DNA from: Nostoc sp. FACHB-892
GTDB taxonomy: Bacteria > Cyanobacteriota > Cyanobacteriia > Cyanobacteriales > Nostocaceae
NCBI RefSeq assembly: GCF_014698795.1
Contig: NZ_JACJTR010000015.1
Location: 1 to 64,000, forward strand
DNA length: 64,000 bases
Direction: 5' to 3'
Part shown: positions 17,756 to 26,076 of the stretch, one piece after another
How the letters are laid out: each line of letters opens with the position of its first letter
How positions within the stretch are numbered: position 1 is the first letter of the stretch
Program-made: the position numbers and the translations under genes
The notes under the pieces: generated by a model
Databases searched by the model: none
The model's input: only the letters and a program-made list of their open reading frames with translations
What the model was told of the DNA's origin: nothing

Positions 17756-18658
17756 ATGAACACCGAACAAGATAATGGAAATCCGATTAAAAAAGCTACA
17801 GAATCCCCGATGGCAAAGCTAAAAGCCCAGAAAAAGTCCGCAAAAAAATTCAAAAAACACACGAGTGAAGGTGAAGGAAGTTCTAAATTATCCAGTCAGC
17901 TTTACGAAAAAAAAATAGCCAAGCTGCAACTAGAACTGGTGAAAATGCAGTATTGGGTGAAGTTTACAGGTGCCCGCATCGTGATTCTTTTTGAAGGACG
18001 GGATGCCGCAGGTAAGGGGGGTACGATTAAACGGATTGCGGAGCCGTTGAATCCGCGTGGTTGCCGTATCGTTGCTTTAGGAACGCCTAGCGATCGCGAA
18101 AAGACCCAGTGGTATTTTCAACGCTATGTGGCTCACCTGCCAGCTGCGGGTGAAATTGTTTTGTTTGACCGCAGCTGGTATAACCGTGCTGGGGTAGAAC
18201 ATGTGATGGGTTTTTGCACAGAAGAACAGTACAACAATTTCATCCAAGATTGTCCAGAATTTGAACGGATGTTGGTACGTGAGGGCATCATTCTACTGAA
18301 GTATTGGTTTTCTGTCAGCGATGATGAGCAAGAACGGCGCTTTCAATCCCGAACCACTGATCCAGCACGGCGGTGGAAACTGAGTCCAATGGATCTCGAA
18401 TCGCGCGATCGCTGGGTAGAATACTCTAAAGCTAAGGATGTCATGTTTGCCCACACTAATATTCCCGAAGCACCTTGGTTCACCGTCGAAGCAGACGACA
18501 AAAAACGTGCTCGCCTGAATTGTATTTACCACATCCTCAGTAAGATTCCCTACGTGGATATGACCCCCGAACCTCTAGAACTGTCCCCCAGGAAGCCTGC
18601 TGATACCTATGTCAGACCACCCCTAAATGAACAGTTTTTTGTACCACAGATTTATTAG
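17756..18658 (+). CDS. ppk2: Polyphosphate kinase 2
   Basis: A 300-residue PPK2-family kinase, which transfers phosphate between polyphosphate and nucleotides. Walker A is EGRDAAGKGGTIKR (about 81-94), Walker B is VLFDRSWYNRAGVEHVMGF (about 138-156), and the lid has RRFQSRTTDPARRWKLSPMD. The MDLESRDRW segment is typical of the class. The lysine-rich N-terminus (residues 15-45) is an extra basic tail. The length fits a one-domain PPK2 (class I type). It is convergent with the U32 peptidase gene. Confidence 0.95.
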   Translation: MNTEQDNGNPIKKATESPMAKLKAQKKSAKKFKKHTSEGEGSSKLSSQLYEKKIAKLQLELVKMQYWVKFTGARIVILFEGRDAAGKGGTIKRIAEPLNPRGCRIVALGTPSDREKTQWYFQRYVAHLPAAGEIVLFDRSWYNRAGVEHVMGFCTEEQYNNFIQDCPEFERMLVREGIILLKYWFSVSDDEQERRFQSRTTDPARRWKLSPMDLESRDRWVEYSKAKDVMFAHTNIPEAPWFTVEADDKKRARLNCIYHILSKIPYVDMTPEPLELSPRKPADTYVRPPLNEQFFVPQIY

Positions 18659-18704
18659 GGAACTCCAAAAAATAAATTTTCCTCCCCCTGCCCCCTTTCC
18701 TCTT

Positions 18705-21353
18705 TTATGACCGCAGTGCAGACACTCCCATAGGGCCACGAGTTACGCCCAATTGATTTTGCAGTTTCAACTCACGCCAGAGTTGGGAACCTGTAATCTC
18801 ACCTTGCAGTAGTTGATTGTAGCAATCTATTGTTTTACGCACTTGTTCTGGGGTTTCATTCACAAACTCGATGCGAAAGTGACTTAATCCCAATTCTATG
18901 AGGCGCTGTACGTACTCTGCTCCCGTTTGAGCAGTGCCGTTAAATACAGTATTGCGGCAACCTACATCCGCCTTGAGGACGTGTTCGCTGCCAACGCGGT
19001 CTTTTAATTTTACTTCCTGCTTTTCACAAGGTCGTCCACAGTTGGTGTAGTCTGTACCCGTCGAGAGAAAGGCACAAAAAACACAATGTTCCATGTGAAA
19101 CATCGGCATATGCTGATGGATTGTCACCTCAAACCACTGGGGCGGACAACTGGTGAGCAGGTCTTGTAGTTGGGTAATATTCAGGTCATAGGATGCCGTG
19201 AGTCGTTCCAAAGCAAAGCGTTGCTGAAAGTAGTCTGCTGTTAAGGGATTAGCAACGTTAAGTGAGAAATCTCCGATACAACGGTCTTCGGCAAAGAATT
19301 GCAGTTGATCATAGTTCCGTATCAGATAGCCATCTGCCTCACAGGCACGTACTTGCTGCAAAATCCAATTTTCTCCCGGTTTAGTAATTCGGGGTGGTGC
19401 AACCCAAATTGTGGGAAACGAGGAGTGGGGAGTGGGGAGTTGGGAGTTAGGAGTTAGAAGTGAAGAATTGTCTGCTTTGTTTTTTTGCTGTTGTTGGCGC
19501 ACCATTTGCACGGCTTCTCGGTAAGCGCGGGGGTCTTCAAATTCACAGTACAGTGTTTCAATACCAGCTTTGAGTGCGGCTTGAAGTTGCTTGAGGTTTC
19601 GTACTAAGACTATGAGTGAAGGAGATGAGAGGGATAAGGGAGATGAGGAGGGTAGTAGGTCTTGAAAAGAGACATCAGAACGTAATTGCCAACGTTTGGG
19701 TTGACTTCGCAATTCTTCCATCTGCACCACAATTTCCCGCCGCATCCGGTTCAACTCACTTACGGGCAACATAATGGCACCGTTAAGGTGATTGGTTAGT
19801 CTTTCTAAAAAGAAAGGTGTGTTACCGAGACGACCGAATTGTTCTTGTAAACGGTCTGTATGTAAGGGTTTGGTGTGCGCCTCAACCAAAGAAATTGCAG
19901 ACTCTACTTTTACAATATTACCGAGTTGATCACGAGCGATCGCAATCAGTGGCTGACCAACTTCTCCATAAACCTCTACATCAATCGGACGCTGAAATTG
20001 GGGATTCTCGCCTGCAAAACTCTGACGCAATTGCTTATCAAGTTCTGGATCGCTGGTTTTCCAAATGCGATCGCCTATATGCACTCGGCGCAGGTTCAAG
20101 TCATTTCGCCCAAAGGACAAGATAGATTCTTTACCTTTGGACACCACAGCATAAACCCGGCCGCCTTCTTCCTTTGCCTCTGGATGACCGCAGTCAAACA
20201 CAATTCCATCCCCTGGTTTTACAGGCGCTTCCAGTTTGACTGTTACCTGTTCGTTTTGAATGCGGCTGACCTCACCTAAATAAACCCCACGTTTTTTACC
20301 AAAGCGGGCGTGAACTAGTTCCTGATTATTAATCCCGCCAAACCAGCCTGTGTAAAGTCCGCGAGAAAATGCCATTTCTAGGTTGTAGTGTTCTTGATCT
20401 GATTGACCTCTCCCCCAGCCCTTCTCTGTTTCGGAGAGGGGAGCTTTTATTTCCCCAACGCTATTAGGGAAGGGGGTTAGGGGGTTAGGTCTTTCCACTT
20501 CCTCCATCACCCCATCCAAAGCTTGCCGATAAATATGGGTGACATTAGCAACATATTCTGGAGCTTTTAGGCGACCTTCAATTTTAAGACAAGTTACTCC
20601 TGATTTGACCAAATCTGGCAGAACATCTAACCCTGCTAAGTCTTGAGGACTAAGTAAATATTTGCGTTCTTTTAAATTCACAACTTCGCCATCAGCGATT
20701 AAATCGTAGGGCATCCGGCAAGCTTGGGCACATTCACCTCGGTTTGCAGAACGTCCGCCTAAAGCTTCGCTAGTCAAACACTGACCAGAATAGGCCACGC
20801 ACAAAGCACCGTGAACAAAGACTTCCAAGGGCAGCGAAGTTTCCTGTTGGGCAATCTGCTGCTGAATTTTATTGATTTCCTGAAGAGAACATTCACGCGC
20901 CAGCACTACCAATTGACAACCGAGGGACTTGGCAAATTCCACCCCAGCCGCACTGGTGATGGTCATCTGGGTGGAAGCATGAATGGGAAAATCGGGTGAC
21001 AGGTGACGGATGAGCCGGCATATACCCACATCTTGGACAATTACCGCATCCACACCTGCGGCAATAATTGTGCGGAGATATTGCTGTGCTTCTGCTAATT
21101 CTTTGGGAAATATTAGTGTGTTGACAGTGACATAACCCTTTACGCCGCGACGGTGGAGGAATGCCATCAATTGGGGTAAGTCTGCCTCAGTAAAGTTTTG
21201 TGCCCGCATTCTGGCGTTGAAGCGATCCAAACCGAAGTAAATCGCATCTGCCCCATTTTCCACAGCAGCTTTAGCACAGTCCCAGTTACCTGCTGGCGCG
21301 AGTAGTTCAGGACGTTGAGGAGAGGTTTGGGAGAAAGGGCGATCGCTTTTCAT
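18705..21353 (-). CDS. U32-family peptidase / RNA-modification-type protein
   Basis: An 882-residue protein of the U32 collagenase-like family (relatives RlhA/TrhP modify rRNA or tRNA; protease activity is doubtful). The N-terminal TIM-barrel begins RPELLAPAGNWDCAKAAVENGADAIYFG (broken into two parts) and has the Fe-S-type cysteines CAQACRMPYDL near 212. A second half carries HMEHCVFCAFLS and CGRPCEKQ near 770-790. Two low-complexity inserts come from repeats: NPLTPFPNSVGEIKAPLSET near 290 and NSSLLTPNSQLPTPHSSF near 633. The long form (two U32 modules, DUF3656) is usual in cyanobacteria. Confidence 0.9.
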   Translation of the reverse strand: MKSDRPFSQTSPQRPELLAPAGNWDCAKAAVENGADAIYFGLDRFNARMRAQNFTEADLPQLMAFLHRRGVKGYVTVNTLIFPKELAEAQQYLRTIIAAGVDAVIVQDVGICRLIRHLSPDFPIHASTQMTITSAAGVEFAKSLGCQLVVLARECSLQEINKIQQQIAQQETSLPLEVFVHGALCVAYSGQCLTSEALGGRSANRGECAQACRMPYDLIADGEVVNLKERKYLLSPQDLAGLDVLPDLVKSGVTCLKIEGRLKAPEYVANVTHIYRQALDGVMEEVERPNPLTPFPNSVGEIKAPLSETEKGWGRGQSDQEHYNLEMAFSRGLYTGWFGGINNQELVHARFGKKRGVYLGEVSRIQNEQVTVKLEAPVKPGDGIVFDCGHPEAKEEGGRVYAVVSKGKESILSFGRNDLNLRRVHIGDRIWKTSDPELDKQLRQSFAGENPQFQRPIDVEVYGEVGQPLIAIARDQLGNIVKVESAISLVEAHTKPLHTDRLQEQFGRLGNTPFFLERLTNHLNGAIMLPVSELNRMRREIVVQMEELRSQPKRWQLRSDVSFQDLLPSSSPLSLSSPSLIVLVRNLKQLQAALKAGIETLYCEFEDPRAYREAVQMVRQQQQKNKADNSSLLTPNSQLPTPHSSFPTIWVAPPRITKPGENWILQQVRACEADGYLIRNYDQLQFFAEDRCIGDFSLNVANPLTADYFQQRFALERLTASYDLNITQLQDLLTSCPPQWFEVTIHQHMPMFHMEHCVFCAFLSTGTDYTNCGRPCEKQEVKLKDRVGSEHVLKADVGCRNTVFNGTAQTGAEYVQRLIELGLSHFRIEFVNETPEQVRKTIDCYNQLLQGEITGSQLWRELKLQNQLGVTRGPMGVSALRS
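19414..19465. repeat. Heptamer-type repeat inside the U32 gene
   Basis: GAGTGGGGAGTGGGGAGTTGGGAGTTAGGAGTTAGAAGTG is an STRR array in frame, encoding the SSLLTPNSQLPTPHSS segment on the minus strand. The same peptide pattern appears in MurD. Confidence 0.75.
20400..20505. repeat. Palindromic repeat CCTTCTCTGTTTCGGAGAGGGG inside the U32 gene
   Basis: The dispersed repeat with GAGAGGGG/CCTTCTC arms and a GGGGTTAGGGGGTTAG tail sits in frame within the coding sequence. It gives the typical spurious-looking peptide NPLTPFP...LSETEKGWG. It interrupts the barrel after VTHIYRQALDGV, where a loop is expected. Confidence 0.7.
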
Positions 21354-21422
21354 CAGATTTAGGAGAGGTTAACTAGCACCATAGTGATTTTATCGAAGTT
21401 ATTGGGGAAATGAGGGGAAGGG

Positions 21423-21473
21423 TGCGATGTCTAACGACAAGCCGCTTTGCGTCTACGCTATCTCCTCCGTAGC
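21423..21473. repeat. Dispersed repeat (GCGATGTCTAACGACAAGCC...)
   Basis: GCGATGTCTAACGACAAGCCGCTTTGCGTCTACGCTATCTCC is the well-spread Nostoc-type repeat with GCG..GTCTACG arms, located upstream of the antitoxin remnant. Confidence 0.5.
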
Positions 21474-21581
21474 AATTTAATTCCTAGTTCAGAGAGGGCA
21501 AAAACAGCATATGATACTCAAAATAAATATTGTGTATACATTGCCCGCTAAAAATAACTATGCTGAAAGCGTAAATTAACT

Positions 21582-21740
21582 ATGTTGAAAGAATCTAAAC
21601 GTTTAGTGTTATGCGATTGTGATAGAGATTTGTTTATGTCAGTCATGCAAAATCCGCCAGAACTGAAAGGAAAACTCAAATCTGCTATTCACAAATATAG
21701 GCAGAAGTATGACAAGGGATTGAAAGCTGGTAAAACCTAG
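21582..21740 (+). pseudogene. DUF1778-type antitoxin C-terminal fragment
   Basis: A 52-codon frame starting ATG TTG AAA encodes a protein ending DRDLFMSVMQNPPELKGKLK then SAIHKYRQKYDKGL. This matches the C-terminal toxin-neutralising segment of DUF1778 (TacA-like) antitoxins (sxrDweaFleaLdnPPepneaLkkaaekyr). The N-terminal ribbon-helix-helix DNA-binding part is missing, and no GNAT toxin follows. It is either a remnant or a truncated stand-alone peptide. The sequence AACTATGYTGAAAG is duplicated at 21557 and 21579, just upstream of and across the start codon. Confidence 0.6.
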
Positions 21741-21848
21741 ATATGTAAGTTAGGCGATCGCTTTTCATTAGACTTAGGGTTAAGTAGTACCATAGTGTTT
21801 TTATCGAAGTTGGTGGGAAATAATGGAGAGGGGGCGATCGCTGTCACT

Positions 21849-23222
21849 TTATCCCAAAGAAATACCACTAAATTGTTGGAATAAACTGGTAGCGTAAGAA
21901 TCAGTCATACCGGAGATATAGTCTGTAACTCTAAGAATTTTATTATAGGTATCTTCGTCTGAATTCGGATTATTATATTCTTTGGGAAGCATATGATAAA
22001 CCAAATTGCCTTTCTTGCTATTGTGCAGGACGGCATTAACAAATTCAGCAAATAGTTTCCCTAAAACTTCATACCCGGCAATCTGGATACTAACAACATC
22101 AGAATGTTGGAAAACAGCCGCGCGAGTTTCCTTTCCAATTTCTTCTAGGTGGTTTACATAAGTGCTTAGAGATAACAAGTCTTTATCAAACTCTCCAGAA
22201 AGTATATCTTCTTCATGTTTCAGGAAAATATCACTTGCCTCATTTATGAGTTTATTGATAGCTAAAGCCCGCAATCGCTTAACTATTTCTGTATTGCTTT
22301 CACCATGTCCTTGAATATCTTTATTTGCAATATTTGCAACTACATTCAGTAATTCCTTAGTTTTGTCAAAGGGGATGTAACCCATACGATGGCCATCTTC
22401 TACATCAACAATTGAGTAACAAATGTCATCTGCTGCTTCAACAAGAAAAGCAAGCGGATGTCGACACCACCATGCTGCATTATCATGACAGCGAATTAGA
22501 CCAACCGTTTCTGCTACTTCAGCAAATAAATCTTTTTCTGCCTGGAAGAAACCATATTTTTTAACACTTTTACCTGAGTAACCGTTAAAAATAGATTTTG
22601 GTAGAGAAGATTCTCTAGGGTACTTTGTGAAAGCAGCTAAAGTTGGGCAGGTTAGTTGCATTCCGCCTTTTCTAGGGGGCATTTCAAGCTTGGTTAGAAT
22701 ACGAAAGCCTTGTGCATTACCCTCAAATGAATCAAAGTCAGCTTTTTGAGACTTGCTGAGAAGTTCTTCTCCTAAATGGTTAACAGTGTTGTACCACGAT
22801 TCAAATACTGTACGAATAGCGTCCTCTCCAGAATGACCAAAGGGAGGATTTCCAATATCATGAGCTAGACAAGCAGCAGATACAATATCACCAAAGTCTG
22901 AAGCACGCAACCCATCCTGATTAAAGTCGTATTTTTTTACAATTGCCTCACCCACTATTCTGCCAAGGGAACGACCGACGCAAGACACTTCAAGGCTATG
23001 AATGAGACGAGTACGAATGTAATCATTTGTGGACAAAGAAAAAACCTGAGTTTTATCTTTGAGACGACGAAAAGGTGAGGAAAACACTAGGCGATCATAG
23101 TCTCTTTGAAAGGGAGTACGATCAAACTGAAGATTTTCTGCATCAGTTTTGCCAAGTCTTTTTGGTGTCAGGAGTTTCTTCCAATCCATCATTGCTGTGT
23201 TACGTGAAAGTAGGTTGGACAA
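21849..23222 (-). CDS. dgt: dGTP triphosphohydrolase-like HD hydrolase
   Basis: A 457-residue member of the Dgt family, which cleaves dNTPs to nucleoside and tripolyphosphate. The HD metal site is visible: RTRLIHSLEVSCVGRSLG (H near residue 76), CLAHDIGNPPFGHSGEDAI (HD near 117-118) and the second aspartate in FLVEAADDICYSIVDVEDG. The N-terminal FDRTPFQRDYDRLVFSSPFRRLKDKTQ is split over residues 29-56 and is diagnostic. The start may be one of three Met codons within the first 13 residues. Such enzymes can also act in phage defence by depleting dNTPs. Confidence 0.93.
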   Translation of the reverse strand: MSNLLSRNTAMMDWKKLLTPKRLGKTDAENLQFDRTPFQRDYDRLVFSSPFRRLKDKTQVFSLSTNDYIRTRLIHSLEVSCVGRSLGRIVGEAIVKKYDFNQDGLRASDFGDIVSAACLAHDIGNPPFGHSGEDAIRTVFESWYNTVNHLGEELLSKSQKADFDSFEGNAQGFRILTKLEMPPRKGGMQLTCPTLAAFTKYPRESSLPKSIFNGYSGKSVKKYGFFQAEKDLFAEVAETVGLIRCHDNAAWWCRHPLAFLVEAADDICYSIVDVEDGHRMGYIPFDKTKELLNVVANIANKDIQGHGESNTEIVKRLRALAINKLINEASDIFLKHEEDILSGEFDKDLLSLSTYVNHLEEIGKETRAAVFQHSDVVSIQIAGYEVLGKLFAEFVNAVLHNSKKGNLVYHMLPKEYNNPNSDEDTYNKILRVTDYISGMTDSYATSLFQQFSGISLG

Positions 23223-23360
23223 TGCCCCTTAGCTAGAAGCAATGGGCAATGCCACATTGTAACCATACTTATTCAAAAGTAAAATTTATTCTATAATCTT
23301 AAATTAATTTAAGTAATAACCACATTTACCATTACTCTAATCAAATCAAGCGATCGCACC

Positions 23361-23996
23361 TTACCCCAATTCCTCAAGATCAGCACTTTCCCCTTCCGAC
23401 TCAACAGGCTCAAACTTCACCTTGTTGTATAAATCCTGTAAGGAAATCTCAAAGGGTACGGTTACAAGTGCGATCGCTTCATCTTCTTCATCATATTCAC
23501 GAAGCGTCCATTGCTTTTTACCGATTTTAGAAAATTGATCTACATGAATCTGAGTTTGGTCAATTAATAGATATTCTTGGAAAGTAGAAAGAGTTCGGTA
23601 AGCCTGAAATTTATCTTCGCGATCGTAGCCTTTGGTAGATTTTGATAAAACCTCAACAATAATCTGTGGATTCAGAATTACATCCTTCCGGTTGTTAAAA
23701 AACTCTGGTTCACCTGCCAGAATCATCATATCTGGATAGGTATAGGTAAGCTTTTGAGGTATCCACAGACGAACATCACCCATGAAAACTTCGTAATCTT
23801 GCTGGCGAAACGCAAAATTTAAGGCAGCACTTAGATTCAGCGAGATTCGATTGTGATTTGCTGTTCCACCCGCCATAGGAATTATTTGCCCATCAATGTA
23901 TTCACTTTTGTACTCAGCAGCTTCTTCTAACTCTAAATATTCCTCTGGAGTATAGTATCGCTGTTGTGTTCTTTGCATAATTTTATCGGGTAGCAA
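23361..23996 (-). CDS. Uma2-family (DUF820) endonuclease-like protein
   Basis: A 211-residue protein of the large cyanobacterial Uma2 family with a PD-(D/E)XK fold. Core elements: YTPEEYLELEE near 16, GDVRLWIP near 74, YPDMMILAGEP (catalytic D) near 90, and IIVEVLSKSTKGYDREDKF (E and K) near 111-129, followed by YLLIDQ. The first Met may be bypassed for MQRTQQRYY at residue 7. These genes occur in dozens of copies per genome; function is unresolved. It lies behind the exporter of the lanthipeptide locus, but I see no link. Confidence 0.9.
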   Translation of the reverse strand: MLPDKIMQRTQQRYYTPEEYLELEEAAEYKSEYIDGQIIPMAGGTANHNRISLNLSAALNFAFRQQDYEVFMGDVRLWIPQKLTYTYPDMMILAGEPEFFNNRKDVILNPQIIVEVLSKSTKGYDREDKFQAYRTLSTFQEYLLIDQTQIHVDQFSKIGKKQWTLREYDEEDEAIALVTVPFEISLQDLYNKVKFEPVESEGESADLEELG

Positions 23997-24082
23997 TGTT
24001 TAACGATACGGAGCGTCTAGTGACCCATGTTTACCGAACAGGTTAACATGGTTTGATAGATGTGTTATGTGCTTTGTACAAA

Positions 24083-24115
24083 GTGAGCGTAGGCGCAGCC
24101 CACCGTAGGCATCGC
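24083..24115. repeat. Dispersed repeat GTGAGCGTAGGCGCAGCC...
   Basis: The stretch AGCGTAGGCGCAGCCCACCG then TAGGCATCGC belongs to the CGTAGGC repeat family. It directly adjoins a perfect 12-bp palindrome CTTTGTACAAAG at 24072-24083. It sits in the gap between Uma2 and the exporter. Confidence 0.5.
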
Positions 24116-24149
24116 TATCTCAATTTACAAAAATTTCTAGCTTCTTTTC

Positions 24150-25981
24150 CTATTGATAACCTGCTGCTTGTAACAGAAACAACTTGGCGTAACGTCCTCC
24201 TACCTCTAACAGTTCTTCGTGAGTTCCTTGTTCTATAACTTCCCCGTTTTCTATTACTACGATTTTGTCAGCCATTCTTACCGTCGAGAAGCGATGGGAA
24301 ATCAAAAGTACCATCTGATTTTGAGTAATAGCGCGAAAATGATTGAAAATCTCAAACTCAGCTTGGGCATCTATTGCTGATGTTGGTTCATCTAACACCA
24401 AGATATCTGCTTGCGATCGCATAAAAGCACGAGACAAAGCAATTTTCTGCCACTGTCCCCCAGAAAGTTCCTGTCCTCCCTTAAACCAACGACCAAGTTG
24501 AGTCTGGAAGCTTTGGGGTAATTGGTCAATAAAAGATTGGGCCATGCCTTTTTCAGCAGCAGTTTGCCAACGGTTTTTGTTTTCAAGATGTTCTACGTCG
24601 CCCACGCCAATATTCTCACCCACAGTGAACTGGTAGCGGACAAAGTTCTGGAAAATCACACCAATGCGACGCCGCAGCACATCCACATCCCATTCCTGCA
24701 AGTCCAAGCCATCTAAGAAAATTCGCCCAGAATCTGGCGTGTAGAGTCGGGTAAGTAGTTTGATTAAGGTAGTTTTACCGGAACCGTTTTCACCGACAAT
24801 TGCCAGTTTCTCTCTGGGTTTCAAGTGCAGCGAAATGTTTGTCAACGCTGGCTTGGAACTTCCTGGATAAGTAAATGATACGTTCTCGAAACGGATACCA
24901 TCTTGCGGATTTAAACCAATGGTTGCTTTACCCCAAGACTTTGGTACTTTCTCTTCCAGGAAATCGTAGAGATTTGATAGATATAGGTTGTCTTCATACA
25001 TCCCTCCAATAGAAGTGAGGGCATTGGAGAAAGTAGACTGTCCTTGGCGAAATACAGTGAGATACATTGTCATATCGCCCAAAGAAATCTTACCTCGAAC
25101 TGTTTCTAGCACAATCCAAGCGTATGCTACGTAAAAAGCGCCAGTACTAACTAAACCTAAGAGATATCCCCACACTCCTCGCCGCAGAGTTAAATCGCGG
25201 TCTTCGCCATAGAGTTGATCAAACAAGTTGCGATAACGTCCTAGCAACATCTCTCCCAACTGGTAAAGTTTGACTTCTGTGACAAAATCTTCTCTTGCTA
25301 GCAGATTTTCTAAGTAGTGCTGTTGACGAGTTTCTGCCGCACGCCAACTAAACAAGCGAAAGCCTTCCCCAGCAAACTTTGTTTCGGCAATAAATACAGG
25401 GATAGCTGCCAAAATCAGCATTAGCACCGCCCAAACTGAGAAATTTACTAGCAAAATACCGTAGGTGAACAGGGAAAGAGCATTTTGCACTAACCCAAAG
25501 GTGCGGTTTACTAAAGAGAGGGGACGAACAGATGCTTCTCGTCGGGCATTGGTCAATTTGTCATAGAATTCTGAATCTTCAAACTGCCTGAGATCCAGTG
25601 TCAGCGCCTTTTCTAAAATGAGTACATTTACCCGTTGACCCAATAGCGCCCGCAATAACGATTGACAAATGATGATTCCCCGTTGACCGCCTGCTAGTAA
25701 AATTACAGCGATCGCTTCTAATCCTACATAAAATAGAGACGGATAAATATTGACAAAACCATTATTTTGTGAGTTAACTTGAGATGCAAATACCACTGCA
25801 TCCACAATTAACTTACTTATGTAGGATATCGCTGCCGGTAAAAGACCAGCAACTAAAGTTAAACTAGCCAGAAGAATAGTAAGCGATCGGCTAGTAGTCC
25901 ATACTAGGCTTATAGCCCGTCCACTGTAGCGGAAAACCGTCAGTGATTGCCGCAGGATATTTCTTTTTTTTTAATCTTCAT
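24150..25981 (-). CDS. ABC exporter (permease-ATPase), start separated by an A9 tract
   Basis: A half-size ABC exporter of ~610 residues. The uninterrupted frame from GTG 25805 gives 551 residues, but it begins inside the first membrane helix. In the same frame, coding sense continues upstream: LTLVAGLLPAAISYISKLIV preceded by RNILRQSLTVFRYSGRA, reaching a stop at an A9 tract (25964-25972). An ATG at 25981 (MKIKKK) reads into this only if the tract had 10 A or the ribosome or polymerase slips -1. The ATPase has Walker A VGENGSGKTTL, signature LSGGQWQKIALSRA and Walker B ILVLDEPTSAID. It is the last gene of the lanthipeptide cluster, probably a second peptide or immunity exporter. Confidence 0.85.
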
Positions 25982-26033
25982 CTTTCTTGCCGCGCGATAC
26001 CCCAGGTTCAGCCGATCTTCCTAACTCTATATT

Positions 26034-26057
26034 AACGTGAGTCTCCAGAATCACGTT
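26034..26057. terminator. Hairpin between the two ABC transporter genes
   Basis: AACGTGA-GTCTCCAGAA-TCACGTT, perfect 7-bp arms, in the ~95-bp gap between the C39 transporter stop and the second exporter. No U-tract follows, so it may be a processing or stability element rather than a terminator. Confidence 0.4.
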
Positions 26058-26076
26058 GGTATTACTGAGTCACGCT

